Below are positions 6,483-15,760 of a DNA stretch of 25,023 bases, one piece after another. Every line of letters begins with the position of its first letter. The stretch's first letter is position 1. The notes below the pieces were generated by a model that was not told where the DNA came from, searched no databases, and saw only the letters and a program-made list of their open reading frames with translations. Position numbers and translations under genes: made by a program. The DNA comes from a bacterium (GTDB taxonomy: Bacteria > Ratteibacteria > UBA8468 > B48-G9 > JAFGKM01), in contig JALNXB010000030.1 of the NCBI GenBank assembly GCA_023230585.1, positions 1 through 25,023 on the forward strand. The letters run 5' to 3'.

Positions 6483-7523
6483 TTACATACCACCTTTTTT
6501 GTGACATTCTTCAATAACTTTTATTACTCTTCTTGCACTCTCAGGTGTTATAAATAACGGAGCACCTTCTGTAAGTGATTTATGTAGGAGGTCATAAAAG
6601 ACGACAGACCAAGAGATAGCGTTATCTGGTACTTTCCAGTATTCTTCCTTCCATTCAACATCTTCGCTACTATATTTTCTTTCTACTGTTTTTGGCTCAG
6701 TAGGAAGAACCCTTTCTGGAAGTTTTTCAAGGTTAGCAGTTTTCCACCATAATTCAAGGTGATTTCCTTTTAATCCTCCTTTTGTTCCCATAATAAGCAG
6801 TCTTTCCTGGTGTTTGTACGCAGAGGATGATGTTACTTCAATATCTATTGAAGGTGAAGACGCACTTTTTAATACTATTTTTACGTGGTCATCAGCATCA
6901 CCAAGAGTTAACGTTTTGTCGAGTTGACAAAAAAGTTCATAAGGTTCATCTTCAGGGATAAACTGCATAGCCCAGTCAATACAATGTGGACAGGTATCGT
7001 TTAAGGTTCCGCCCATATATTTTTTAAATACTTGCCAATCCCATCTTCTCCCAAACCCAATCCATAAAATTTTTATTTCAACAATTCTTCCTAAAACCCC
7101 TGAATTAACTATTTCTTGAACCTTTTTAAATAGATGGTCGAGCCGTCTGTTCTGAAAAGGCGCAAACACTTTATTATTCTGTTTAGCAGCTTGTATCATT
7201 TTATCAACATCAGCAACATTATCAGATAAAGGTTTTTCGCAAACAACGTGCTTCCCAGCATTCAGAGCCGATATAGTATGTTGAGTATGAAGAAAAGAAG
7301 GGGTAGATATAGAAACGAGTTCTATTTCTGAATCTTTTAAAAACTCGTCATAATCTGCATAAGTTCTACATTTCATCTTTTCTTCAGCTTCTTTTCTTCG
7401 TCCTTCATCTATATCGCAGACAGCAACCACTTCATATTGTTCAGGTAACGACATTAAACTACCACAATGATGGTAAAACCCACTCCTTCCATACCCAGCA
7501 ACACCTGCTTTTATCTTTTTCAT
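6483..7523 (-). CDS. Gfo/Idh/MocA family NAD(P)-dependent oxidoreductase
   Basis: This 346-residue protein has an N-terminal Rossmann fold (GVAGYGRSG at 7-15, acidic CDIDE at 36-40). The family's EKP motif is at 96-98, and the C-terminal alpha/beta domain carries GGTLNDTCPHCID (171-183), where D176, H180 and D183 match the usual substrate/catalytic cluster. Such enzymes oxidise or reduce a hydroxyl of sugars, inositols or sugar acids. The ATG at 7523 follows AAAGGAGA with a 9-base spacer. An in-frame TTG three codons earlier (7532) sits inside the ribosome binding site and is unlikely. It is the first gene of a two-gene unit with the TIM-barrel isomerase. A TTGACT lies upstream near 7612, but I see no -10 hexamer at a proper distance. 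Confidence 0.92.
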   Translation of the reverse strand: MKKIKAGVAGYGRSGFYHHCGSLMSLPEQYEVVAVCDIDEGRRKEAEEKMKCRTYADYDEFLKDSEIELVSISTPSFLHTQHTISALNAGKHVVCEKPLSDNVADVDKMIQAAKQNNKVFAPFQNRRLDHLFKKVQEIVNSGVLGRIVEIKILWIGFGRRWDWQVFKKYMGGTLNDTCPHCIDWAMQFIPEDEPYELFCQLDKTLTLGDADDHVKIVLKSASSPSIDIEVTSSSAYKHQERLLIMGTKGGLKGNHLELWWKTANLEKLPERVLPTEPKTVERKYSSEDVEWKEEYWKVPDNAISWSVVFYDLLHKSLTEGAPLFITPESARRVIKVIEECHKKGGM

Positions 7524-7618
7524 TTTACACAATCTCCTTTTTCGGTTTATCCGATTTGAGAACTACCTGTTTTGTTTGAAAGTATTAAGGTTAATAAATT
7601 TTTTAAGCTAAGTCAAAA

Positions 7619-10600
7619 TTATTTAATTTTAACAGATAATGTTTTAGACGGTTCTGAAACATTATCCCAACTATCTACTGCAACTACCTTATAATGGTAC
7701 TCTTTTCCTATCTCAAGTTCAGGGTCTATGAATAGAGTGTCTTTATTACTTCCCAGAAGGTTACTCTGGTCTACCTGAAAATCTTTTTTATCACTCCTGT
7801 GTATATTGTAATACCTTACACCTTGTGGCGCTGTTGAAGGTGCCCACAAAATTTTTATGTACGGAGGTTTAACTTTATAACCTTGCCAAGCCAGTGGTGC
7901 TTCATTTTTATCAGCAATAAGATGTTCAACTTTTATATTTTCTGGTATGGAAGGTTTAGTTGAGGGAGTATTATCTGGGTTTGAAGGGATAAAATTAAGG
8001 TCGTTGGTAACAAGAATATTATCAATAGATATACCTGCATCTGAGGTTTCAAACTCCAAAGTTGCTTCGCCAGCCGGTTGTCTTAATATTTGGTTATCCA
8101 TAGATACCCATTGCCAATCTTTTCCTTTTACAGATATATTGCCAACAACCTTCCCGTTAATTTTAACTTTAAAAGTTCCAGAGGATACCGGTGAGCCTAT
8201 AGCCCACCCAGTAGTATAAGTTTGCCGTTCAATATCAGACATCCCTCTAACTCTTGCCATTACCTTAAAGTTTGTTATGTTAGGAACAACTATATTTAGT
8301 TGTAAAGAACCCGTTAACCCTTCTTGGAGTTTTTTCTTATATATAAGTTCAGGGTCAGTTATTGCTACAGCGTAAGAGTTGGAAGCTTTCTTAGGTTCAA
8401 AAAAAGGTACAAGAGGTTCCTTAAGTTTTCCTGTTTCCGCTTGATAAAAATGGCGGAACAAACTACTTTTGTTATTAGATACTTCGTTGGAAAACATCCG
8501 ACTTTCAAGCCCAGAATATTCTACCGAAGTAAGAAGAAAATATTTGTTGTTATCAGGCAAGGGATATGAGAGGTTTTTAATAAGTTCTTTATTGACCTTC
8601 TCATATTTGCCACCACTATCATTTGAAGAGTATAGGTTGTACCCTTCTATTTCTTCACAATACCTTGGTTTATCCCAGACGATATTATTGTTTTTTATTT
8701 TTACGTTTTCAGGTGGCATTGGGTACCTAACAACAGCTACATATAGGTCTGCCCAAACTCTGTTAGGATGGTCACCTGTAAGGAGTGGTGAGAAAAAAAC
8801 TACCTTAGTGAAATCTGGGCTGGGAGTAGAAGATGTCCTAAACATAGGTTTATGGTAAGCAGTTTTATCTCTTCTGGTTCTATACCTTATGTTGTAATCG
8901 TGGAAATTGGTAAAAACTGCAGTCCAGTAAGTTTTGTTTTCAAGATCTATCATAAGAAAAGGCGAAACAGGTTCAGCGTACCCTTCGACAGTTGCAAAAC
9001 CTTTGTCTCTCCTAAACTCGTGTGGCCAAGAGATTCTGTCAAGTTCCAAGTTGTTACCTATAAAAGTTACTTCTCCTGTGTAAGGGTCATTAACACTTAT
9101 AGTGTTTCTAAAAGAACTGTGCATACCGAGTGCACTCATATGTAGGAGGGTTCCGTCTTCAAGCAGAAGGATAGCGTTATCTCCAGAGCGAGGTAACCCT
9201 GCTGCCAGTTCCCACCAGTTGTACGAAGGTTGAAACGTTCCGCCACTATGGGTTGAAACATGTTCTGTAATTGTTACTTTTGGGTTAGGTACAACTCTTA
9301 ATAGCCCGCGTTTATCGCTCTCTGTAAGAGAAATAGCCCAGACTTGATAAGGGTTCTCTGGGTCATCAAAAAAATTATTTCTGTTCATATCAAAGAGAAA
9401 GTATCTGTTACCATCTTTATCAACAGCATTTCGCCAATTATTCCAACTTTTTCCCCAAACACTTGATATTGGCATACCATCAACTCCTGAGGGTCCTTTT
9501 GGGTAGATTGTATCGTTTTCAGGTTTTTTTGAAATACTTTTGAATTTAAAAGTTCTAAAGTTTTCGCCTTTTATATCTGAAAGCCCTAACTGGGTTTTGT
9601 CATTGGAGTGCCAAATAATAGTGTTATGAACAATATCTTTAACATTAGGTCCTCTGCTACTTCCTGTACAAGGGTTTTCTATTATTTTCCATCCCTGACG
9701 TGAAGGCATATTTATCTTGACTGTTTTACCAGTTACAACATTTTCTAAAACTATTGCACTTAACGTTCGGTTTGTACATATCCAGTCTTCGGGATTTGTG
9801 TTTTGAGGAATATATTTTTGCTCCCAAGGGAAAAGCCATACAAGAGGTTTCCATCTATCGTTCATATATCGGGCTGAACCGTCTGTACTTATAAGTCCTC
9901 TTGGAGTTTTCATCCATCCTGTGTAAATATATTTTCCTTTATGGCTAAAATCAGGTGTTCCGCAATAAGAGTGGTCTACCTGACCTGCCTGTGTTATCAT
10001 CCATATTTCAGTCCCTATAAAAGAATCTTTAAACACAACTTTTCCAGGGCGGTCCCAGTTAGGATATTTATTTATAAGTTCCATATTATGTAATGGATGC
10101 ACAGGTGTTTTTGCTACCCAATTATCATTTAAAACTGTGTCTCCAAGCCGTATGAGTTCAACTTGCTTTAAGTAAATTGTTGCTGGGTGCTTTGTGGGAG
10201 GGTAACCTAAATATGAAAAACCAACATCCGTTGCCCTTGTTGCTTTTCCTGAATTTGTAACACAAAAAGGTAGTTCTGCCCATTTGTAATCTTCTGATAC
10301 TCCAACAGGTATTTTGTATTGCCCGTTGTTTGCCGCTAAATGTGTCTGGTGTGTATTTGTTTTTACCAGCGCTCTAAACAAATAAAATCCAGAAGGAAGG
10401 CTGATGGACTGGTAAAATTTATCCATATGGTACATCCCTTCTACAACAAGAACTTCTTTGTTATCAAAGTTTATGGCAGCGTTACTTCTATATCTGTATA
10501 GAGTCCATCCTGGGATGTTGCCGTTTACTCTGAGCAACTCCTTGTTTTTTAAAAAGGTTTCCTTTTCAATATCTAAAATCTTTGTTGCTTTCTCAGAGGT

Positions 10601-11260
10601 AGCTTTTATATAACCAAGACCTGCAGAACCAACGCTTTTATTTTTATCATCCCTTGTGTATGAAGAAATCATATATTCAAAAACAGAAGAATCGTCTTTT
10701 TGTAGTAAAGACATATTTGCAGAAAGATATACCATTCTATCCATTACCAGAAGAGTATATTTAACCCCACTTGTTTTTCCGTCTTTATCGTACGAACGCC
10801 AGGAGTTACTATGGTGGTTGACATCGCCGTTTAAAAAAGTGAGCATATAATCAACTCCTTCACTTCTACCACCGTCTTTTCTACCTGTCTTGTCATCGCC
10901 GTCAGCTTTTAGGTAAATATGGAAAACGTTGTTTCCTTTTATATATGGTTTTGTAAATTCAAATTTGAAAGCGTGTACATTTTCTGTCAACGGGGTATGC
11001 CAAACCTTAGATATTACATTTAGGTCTGGATGAATTTTTTCTTGAGATTCTGCTTTTGAGTTTGTCCCAACAAGTGTCCAATTATATTTTGTGTCAGGGT
11101 TTGCTCTAAGAATGGTTCTCACTTTTTGGGTTAGGTCTGTGGCAGGTACGGTTTTTACCTTTTCTTGAGTTAAGACTTTTGTTGAAGTTATCAGAAACAT
11201 AATTAAGCTAAGGAAAATATAAGATTTTTCTAATAATTTTTTAATCTTTAAATCCTTCAT
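7619..11260 (-). CDS. Large secreted multidomain protein (beta-sandwich, propeller-like region, FN3, carbohydrate-binding-like)
   Basis: A 1213-residue protein with a hydrophobic signal sequence at about 14-30. I do not recognise it as a named family. What can be seen, in order: a beta-rich N-terminal domain (about 60-230) with HIYLKADGDDKTGRKDGG; a beta-sandwich (about 250-372) with LPSGFYLFRALVKTN; a long propeller-like region (about 400-845) rich in W, D and G turns, such as TPDFSHKGKYIYTG and SPDFTKVVFFSP; an FN3-like domain (about 850-930); a CBM6/35-like jelly roll (about 935-1085) that begins FYQAETG and ends ISIDNILV; and a C-terminal FN3 domain (about 1105-1213). No catalytic motif stands out. 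AAAGGAGA precedes the ATG by a normal distance. It probably acts outside the cytoplasm on a polysaccharide, but this is inference from architecture. Confidence 0.85.
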   Translation of the reverse strand: MKDLKIKKLLEKSYIFLSLIMFLITSTKVLTQEKVKTVPATDLTQKVRTILRANPDTKYNWTLVGTNSKAESQEKIHPDLNVISKVWHTPLTENVHAFKFEFTKPYIKGNNVFHIYLKADGDDKTGRKDGGRSEGVDYMLTFLNGDVNHHSNSWRSYDKDGKTSGVKYTLLVMDRMVYLSANMSLLQKDDSSVFEYMISSYTRDDKNKSVGSAGLGYIKATSEKATKILDIEKETFLKNKELLRVNGNIPGWTLYRYRSNAAINFDNKEVLVVEGMYHMDKFYQSISLPSGFYLFRALVKTNTHQTHLAANNGQYKIPVGVSEDYKWAELPFCVTNSGKATRATDVGFSYLGYPPTKHPATIYLKQVELIRLGDTVLNDNWVAKTPVHPLHNMELINKYPNWDRPGKVVFKDSFIGTEIWMITQAGQVDHSYCGTPDFSHKGKYIYTGWMKTPRGLISTDGSARYMNDRWKPLVWLFPWEQKYIPQNTNPEDWICTNRTLSAIVLENVVTGKTVKINMPSRQGWKIIENPCTGSSRGPNVKDIVHNTIIWHSNDKTQLGLSDIKGENFRTFKFKSISKKPENDTIYPKGPSGVDGMPISSVWGKSWNNWRNAVDKDGNRYFLFDMNRNNFFDDPENPYQVWAISLTESDKRGLLRVVPNPKVTITEHVSTHSGGTFQPSYNWWELAAGLPRSGDNAILLLEDGTLLHMSALGMHSSFRNTISVNDPYTGEVTFIGNNLELDRISWPHEFRRDKGFATVEGYAEPVSPFLMIDLENKTYWTAVFTNFHDYNIRYRTRRDKTAYHKPMFRTSSTPSPDFTKVVFFSPLLTGDHPNRVWADLYVAVVRYPMPPENVKIKNNNIVWDKPRYCEEIEGYNLYSSNDSGGKYEKVNKELIKNLSYPLPDNNKYFLLTSVEYSGLESRMFSNEVSNNKSSLFRHFYQAETGKLKEPLVPFFEPKKASNSYAVAITDPELIYKKKLQEGLTGSLQLNIVVPNITNFKVMARVRGMSDIERQTYTTGWAIGSPVSSGTFKVKINGKVVGNISVKGKDWQWVSMDNQILRQPAGEATLEFETSDAGISIDNILVTNDLNFIPSNPDNTPSTKPSIPENIKVEHLIADKNEAPLAWQGYKVKPPYIKILWAPSTAPQGVRYYNIHRSDKKDFQVDQSNLLGSNKDTLFIDPELEIGKEYHYKVVAVDSWDNVSEPSKTLSVKIK

Positions 11261-11378
11261 TTTATTCTTCTCCTTTTCGTTTACTGTTCTGTTAAACTTG
11301 GCTATGCTTTAAGTTGTAGTTGCGAGTTATTACTCCCTCGGAGGTACTCGGGATAAATACGGAATGACATACAGGGGG

Positions 11379-11412
11379 AGTCCTCGTCTTCATCCTATAC
11401 ACTATTGTTTAT
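11379..11412 (-). repeat. Intergenic repeat family R2, copy 2
   Basis: Read on the minus strand it repeats the AACAATAGTGTATAGGAT...AAGACGAGGA string of 5257-5289. On its 5' side lies an extra insert of about 35 bases carrying GGCGTGGCAATCTCGCC, then CCCGTCTTTGCGAG. The gap 11261-11648 also holds R3 copy A and no credible gene. A 71-codon frame through it is a product of the repeats. Confidence 0.65.
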
Positions 11413-11482
11413 TCTCATTCCTTTTCCGCCTTCGGCGAGATTGCCACGCCAAAAAACAGCTCGCAAAGACGGGATGGGGGGC

Positions 11483-11648
11483 TGTTAACAAAAGGTTCAA
11501 GCCTTTTGTTCTTATACTCTGAGCCTGTTAAGCCCTTCGGAGACGCCCTTTGTGCAGAAGGGTGAGTTCTCAGAGTGCCCGATTGTGGCGTAGAAGGTGT
11601 ATGCGCCGTAGTACCAGAGTGAGTAGACACCTCATACTTTTTTTCCCT
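11483..11648 (-). repeat. Inverted repeat element R3, copy A (possible structured RNA)
   Basis: On the minus strand this element matches 24731-24894 with about 12 differences in some 153 aligned bases. Possible helices are AGGTGT/ACACCT, ACTCTGAG/CTCAGAGT (8 bp, enclosing CCCTT/AAGGG), and the terminal AACAAAAGG/CCTTTTGTT with a CTTGAA loop (11487-11510). The element starts right at the stop codon of the beta-propeller gene, in the same direction, so it would be transcribed as that gene's 3' tail. It is visibly richer in G+C than its surroundings. Confidence 0.85.
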
Positions 11649-13244
11649 TCATTTCCCTATTTTGTTGGTTTGAATTATTGTCCCATCGTTTCCAACAGCA
11701 ATAAAGGTTCTGTTAATATATTTTACCCCCCAAAGGTGTGCAGGTGTACAAGATATAGTTTTTCTCCATATTTTACCATCATTAGAAATTAACATCACCC
11801 CGTTCTCTCCAACCGCTACAAAAGTATTTTCTCCGTACCCAATACTTCTTAAATCGGTTGTTTCTCCTGCGTTTATTTCTGTCCATTTTTCTCTATCTTT
11901 AGATATCATCAAGGAATCGCCTCTGGCTATAGCTATATAAAGGTTGTTTCCATAAGTTATACCGTAAAGAGAAATTGTATGATTAGAAGATTTTAGTTCC
12001 CATCGTAAAGCATCTCTTGACTCAAGTTGAATACCGTTATCTCCTATAACTGTAAACCTATTATTTCCGAATGTAATACCTCTGAGGTTTGTGTTTGTGT
12101 TGGAACTAACATTAGTCCAGTTAATAGCATCTTTTGAAACAAGTATCGTACCATTGTAACCAACAGCAACAAAAATTCTGTTTCTGTATATAACATCCCA
12201 CAGAATCTCCCTTGTCCCTGAAACTTGTTCTGTCCAGACTAACATATCAGGGGAGGTCATAATAAGTCCGTTATATCCAACGGTTACAAATAACCCTTTG
12301 CCATAAGAAATATTTCTAAGATGGGTCTTTGTATGTTTAGATAATGGTTCCCATTTTGTCCCCTGAGAAGAAAGAAAAATTGAACCGTTTGTGCCAGCTG
12401 AAACAAAATTATTATTGCCGTACGCAACACCGTACAAATTAGAGGATATATCAGCTTTTATAACATTCCAGTTAGATCCATCCTCTGAAACAATTATCGC
12501 ACCATCGTTACCAGACGCAATGAACAGGTTATCACTACTTGTAATAGAGTGTAGGTAACTACGTTGCTTGATGGGCTTTAAAGTCCATTTTCTTCCGTCT
12601 TTAGAAGTGAGCAAGGTACCGGCTGCACCAACAGCAACAAAAATCCCTTTACTGTATGTTACACCTCGCAAATGGTGGTTTGTGCCTGAGGTTTGCTGTT
12701 GCCAAGTAGAACTATTGGTTGAAGTAAAAATAGTTCCATAATCTCCTACAGCAACAAAAACTCCATTCCCAAAAACCACGTTATGTAGGTAAACAGTATT
12801 ATCAATATTATGTTTGCTCCACCTTTTCCCATCCTTAGAGGTCAATATTGTCCCAGAATATCCAACTGTTACAAAAATATTTTTTCCAAAAGTTATCCCA
12901 TTAAGGTATTTAGATGTATCAGAAGAACTTAAACTCCATTTTTTCCCATCAGGAGAAACCAGAATCGTTCCGTATCCGCCAACAGCAACATAAGTTTTGT
13001 TACCAAAAGATACTCCTTTTAAAGGTCTTGTTGTCTCAGAATTATGAAGTTCCCAAGATTTTCCATCGTGTGAGGAGAGTATTGTACCCCAATCCCCAAC
13101 AGCAATAAAAGTATTATTACAGTATGAAACATCGTTTATACAGTTTCCTTGAGGTAGAGGAACTTTCCATTGCCAGTTATCAATATTAGAAGCAGAAGCG
13201 AAAGATACAAATAGAAAAAATAATAAAAGTATAAAGTTTTTCAC
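11649..13244 (-). CDS. Secreted beta-propeller protein of thirteen 39-residue repeats (YCF48/BNR-like)
   Basis: A 531-residue protein with a clear signal peptide (about 1-18, ending ASAS). The rest is twelve full repeats plus a partial thirteenth, each of about 39 residues on the pattern (V/I)xYGNxxFVAVGxxGTIxxSxDGxxW. This resembles the propeller blades of YCF48/photosystem-II-assembly-like and BNR/sialidase-type proteins. No catalytic residues are recognisable, so a binding or structural role outside the cell is likely. The N-terminal NWQWKVPLPQ looks like the last strand of a blade and could close the ring with the C-terminal partial repeat. The start is a GTG at 13244 with TAGGAGG five bases before it, one of the best ribosome binding sites in the window. 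It stands alone, facing away from the gene at 13562. Confidence 0.92.
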   Translation of the reverse strand: MKNFILLLFFLFVSFASASNIDNWQWKVPLPQGNCINDVSYCNNTFIAVGDWGTILSSHDGKSWELHNSETTRPLKGVSFGNKTYVAVGGYGTILVSPDGKKWSLSSSDTSKYLNGITFGKNIFVTVGYSGTILTSKDGKRWSKHNIDNTVYLHNVVFGNGVFVAVGDYGTIFTSTNSSTWQQQTSGTNHHLRGVTYSKGIFVAVGAAGTLLTSKDGRKWTLKPIKQRSYLHSITSSDNLFIASGNDGAIIVSEDGSNWNVIKADISSNLYGVAYGNNNFVSAGTNGSIFLSSQGTKWEPLSKHTKTHLRNISYGKGLFVTVGYNGLIMTSPDMLVWTEQVSGTREILWDVIYRNRIFVAVGYNGTILVSKDAINWTNVSSNTNTNLRGITFGNNRFTVIGDNGIQLESRDALRWELKSSNHTISLYGITYGNNLYIAIARGDSLMISKDREKWTEINAGETTDLRSIGYGENTFVAVGENGVMLISNDGKIWRKTISCTPAHLWGVKYINRTFIAVGNDGTIIQTNKIGK

Positions 13245-13462
13245 TGGTACCTCCTATTAAAATTGTGAATATTCAGTAAACCCCGTCTTGCCTATTCGAG
13301 AACTTGTCTGCATAAATCTTTTGTGCAAATGAAGACCGTCTCCTACACCAAGGCATCCTTGCTTTTGTCTTTTCTTCCTTGAATCTGTTTTTTTGCACAA
13401 TTCAATTGGTTACATTATGTTTTGATATATTAGAGCTTTTTATTAAAAATATCAATAATATT

Positions 13463-13489
13463 TTGTATGTTCTTTAAATTAAGTATAAT
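13463..13489 (+). promoter_or_regulatory. Possible promoter for the frameshifted conserved gene
   Basis: TTGTAT (13463-13468) lies 15 bases before a perfect TATAAT (13484-13489), upstream of the AAAGGAGG and ATG at 13562. The spacing is short, so support is moderate. The rest of the 317-base gap 13245-13561 shows nothing I can name. Confidence 0.4.
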
Positions 13490-13561
13490 TATTGTATATA
13501 TGAAAAGAGGCGTTTATAGCAAAGTTTTTTAAGGGAATTTATCATTAAAGGAGGATTGAAA

Positions 13562-14346
13562 ATGATACAATTGGTATTAACTCCTGAGGCAGGGAAACGT
13601 TTGATAGCAAAAGCGGTTGTTCAACTTCCAGATATTAAGGATGCGTTAATATCTAAAAAATAGTAATTGTAGCAGGAACAACCAATGGATATGTTGCTGA
13701 AGAGATTTTAAAAGATATAGGAGAAGAGAAAAACTTTTCCTCTGAATATTTTTATAGAGGCGTAACTATGTCTCCATTAAGACAAATAGACGCTAAAAAT
13801 AAAATTGAACATAAAAAAAATTTTCCAGGGGATGTGGTAATAATTAAAGGCGAATGGAAAAAAGGTGTTACCCTTTTTGATGTGTCTGATGAGTTGGAAG
13901 AGGGAGATATAATAATAAAAGGAGCAAATGCAATAAATCTTGATACCAAACAAGCAGGAGTTCTTATTGGGATACAAACAGGGGGAACTATCATTACAAC
14001 TATCCAAAACGTTGTGGGAAAAAGGGTTAGGTTGATAATCCCAGTAGGTTTAGAAAAGAGAGTGTCTTGCGATTTAAGAAAAACATCTTTAATGATAAAT
14101 AGTCCAGGCAACAAAGGTTTGAGATTGATACCTGTAGAAGGCGAAGTAATAACCGAAATAGAAGCAGTGTCTATTCTGACTGGGTCCATTGCTGAACTTT
14201 TTGCTGCTGGCGGTGTTTGTGGTGCTCAAGGCTCTATATGGCTTTCTGTTAGAGGTAACAGAGAAGAAATCAGAAAAATAGAAGAAATATATAGTTCTAT
14301 TTTGTTAGAGCCACCTTTCGGAGAAAATATAAAAATCTCTATTTAG
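13562..14346 (+). CDS. Conserved protein of unknown function, interrupted by a -1 frameshift
   Basis: An excellent AAAGGAGG precedes the ATG at 13562. The frame runs 33 codons to a TAG at 13661, immediately after an A6 run (13655-13660). In the -1 frame the protein continues without a break: IVIVAGTTNGYVAEEIL follows at once and the frame stays open to 14346. Joined, it gives about 260 residues. The join is natural, because the first part ends ...LPDIKDALISKK and the second begins IVIVAGTTNG. Later glycine-rich strings such as GIQTGGTIITT and FAAGGVCGAQGS look like a conserved fold. I do not recognise the family and name no function. The break could be a lost A (A7 to A6) in the organism, a sequencing error, or programmed slippage. 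The end overlaps the convergent ceramidase-like gene by 8 bases. Confidence 0.75.
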
Positions 14347-15730
14347 AATAGATTTTTTTTAACATTTTAACTGAGCAATCACCTACCAATTTAAGAGAAT
14401 TTGGAGCAAGGCAAGACCAATTAGCTGTTTCTGTCTCAAACCCCCCTCTTTTAAAAGCCTCTTCTGTTGGTATGTAGCCGGTAGCATCGTTTGTCATATG
14501 AGCACATAAAGTAAAAGGTGCAGGAGATTCTGCTTTAATTCTGAGTTGTTCTTCAACAAAAGGTTCTCCTGGAACTCCCAGAATAGCAATATCACCAATT
14601 TTTATTGCCTGAACAGGGCATTGGTAATATTTGTTTTTAGCAAATCTTTCTGCCATATCAATACGTGAATGAGCGTAGACCCATTTCCATTGTATATTTG
14701 TATGTGCCTCATCTTCCCATATAGGTGTGGGGTATTGTTTGAGAAACTTATGAGCGTCTTCAATCGTTTTTTCATCAAGATTTCTTCTTGTAAGTTTAAC
14801 TGTTTGCAAATCATAAGATATATTTTCTACATTAACAGGTTGCATCTTTTCTAAAAGGATTTTTTGGACAGTCTCTGCAAGTTTTTCTCCCATCTCTATA
14901 TAATCATCTTTATGCCACGGGTCAAGATGGTTGTTATGGTGAATGTTTCCACAGAACCCGTTAATTACAAGCGCAACACATTTTTGCCCCAACATTTTTT
15001 GAACCGCAGTCGCCCACGCACCTGGCCAGCCAGCGGTAACTTTACGACGATTATAACCGTGTACAGGGTGGCAGGTATGATGTAGTAGCGCAGATATTCT
15101 TTCTCCTTTTGTGTTGGTAAACAAAATAACGCTTACATCAGGGTCGATAGGACCTTCGCAATAAAGTATATCTGAACTAAACCTTGGAGGGTGAGATCTT
15201 ACTGTCCCGTCTCTCATAACAAAACGTCTATTAAACGAAACTCTACCATCAATTCCTCTACCTGCCATAACAGTAGCAGGTTCAAGGTTTTCGACAGCTT
15301 TCCCTATGGCTTCAAGTATTCCTTTAACTGCAACAGGAAAATATTTCTCATCTCCTCCTCTAAGGAAAGATAACTCTGGAGAAAGCCCTTCATATTCATC
15401 TGATATAGCTTCGTGTCCAAGAGAGGGGGTTGAGTGAGTTTGAGTTGCGTGTATCATTAAAGCTTCTGGGGCAATCCCGTATTTTTTTGATGCTTCATTT
15501 TTTATAATATCTGAAAATTTCTTAGTGACTATTGTAAGGTCTAATTGAACAACACAAACTCTTTCTCCGTTATGTTCTACAACAAGAACTTTTGCATAAA
15601 GAGGGTCCATTATCTCTTCTACAGGACGAACCCGTCCAATATCACCCGCTAATTGAATACCTTTTTCAGGGGAAATATCAACTTTTGAAGCACCTGCTTT
15701 CCACGATTTATTACATTTAGATTTGTTCAT
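14339..15730 (-). CDS. Neutral/alkaline non-lysosomal ceramidase-like hydrolase (short form)
   Basis: A 463-residue protein matching the N-terminal catalytic domain of neutral ceramidases. KVDISPEKGIQLAG (about 16-29) is the usual opening. HATQTHSTPS (94-103) corresponds to the ATHTHSGP zinc/serine motif, although the middle H is Q here. LLHHTCHPVHG (215-225) and NGFCGNIHH (257-265) are further conserved sites. True ceramidases are secreted and about 650-700 residues long with an Ig-like tail. This one has neither a signal peptide nor a tail, as in many short bacterial homologues usually found near sugar-catabolism genes. The activity is probably an amide or ester hydrolysis that is not ceramide-specific. 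ATG at 15730 follows TAGGAGA. It is divergent from the tryptophanase-like gene and overlaps its convergent neighbour by 8 bases. Confidence 0.88.
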   Translation of the reverse strand: MNKSKCNKSWKAGASKVDISPEKGIQLAGDIGRVRPVEEIMDPLYAKVLVVEHNGERVCVVQLDLTIVTKKFSDIIKNEASKKYGIAPEALMIHATQTHSTPSLGHEAISDEYEGLSPELSFLRGGDEKYFPVAVKGILEAIGKAVENLEPATVMAGRGIDGRVSFNRRFVMRDGTVRSHPPRFSSDILYCEGPIDPDVSVILFTNTKGERISALLHHTCHPVHGYNRRKVTAGWPGAWATAVQKMLGQKCVALVINGFCGNIHHNNHLDPWHKDDYIEMGEKLAETVQKILLEKMQPVNVENISYDLQTVKLTRRNLDEKTIEDAHKFLKQYPTPIWEDEAHTNIQWKWVYAHSRIDMAERFAKNKYYQCPVQAIKIGDIAILGVPGEPFVEEQLRIKAESPAPFTLCAHMTNDATGYIPTEEAFKRGGFETETANWSCLAPNSLKLVGDCSVKMLKKIYSK

Positions 15731-15760
15731 AATTCTCCTATTAGGTTAAAGTGTTAGTAA

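Noticed and set aside
6462..6507. Longer start of the TIM-barrel isomerase
   Set aside because: It overlaps the oxidoreductase end and has no ribosome binding site; the ATG at 6462 has AAGGA at a normal distance.
11415..11630. A 71-codon minus-strand frame (THSGTTAHTPSTPQ...)
   Set aside because: It is the R3 repeat read in one frame. Copy B does not keep this frame open and no start signal precedes it.
13752..14189. Minus-strand frame of 145 codons
   Set aside because: It is antisense to the conserved plus-strand gene and shows no family motif; the plus-strand reading has a perfect ribosome binding site and a coherent protein.
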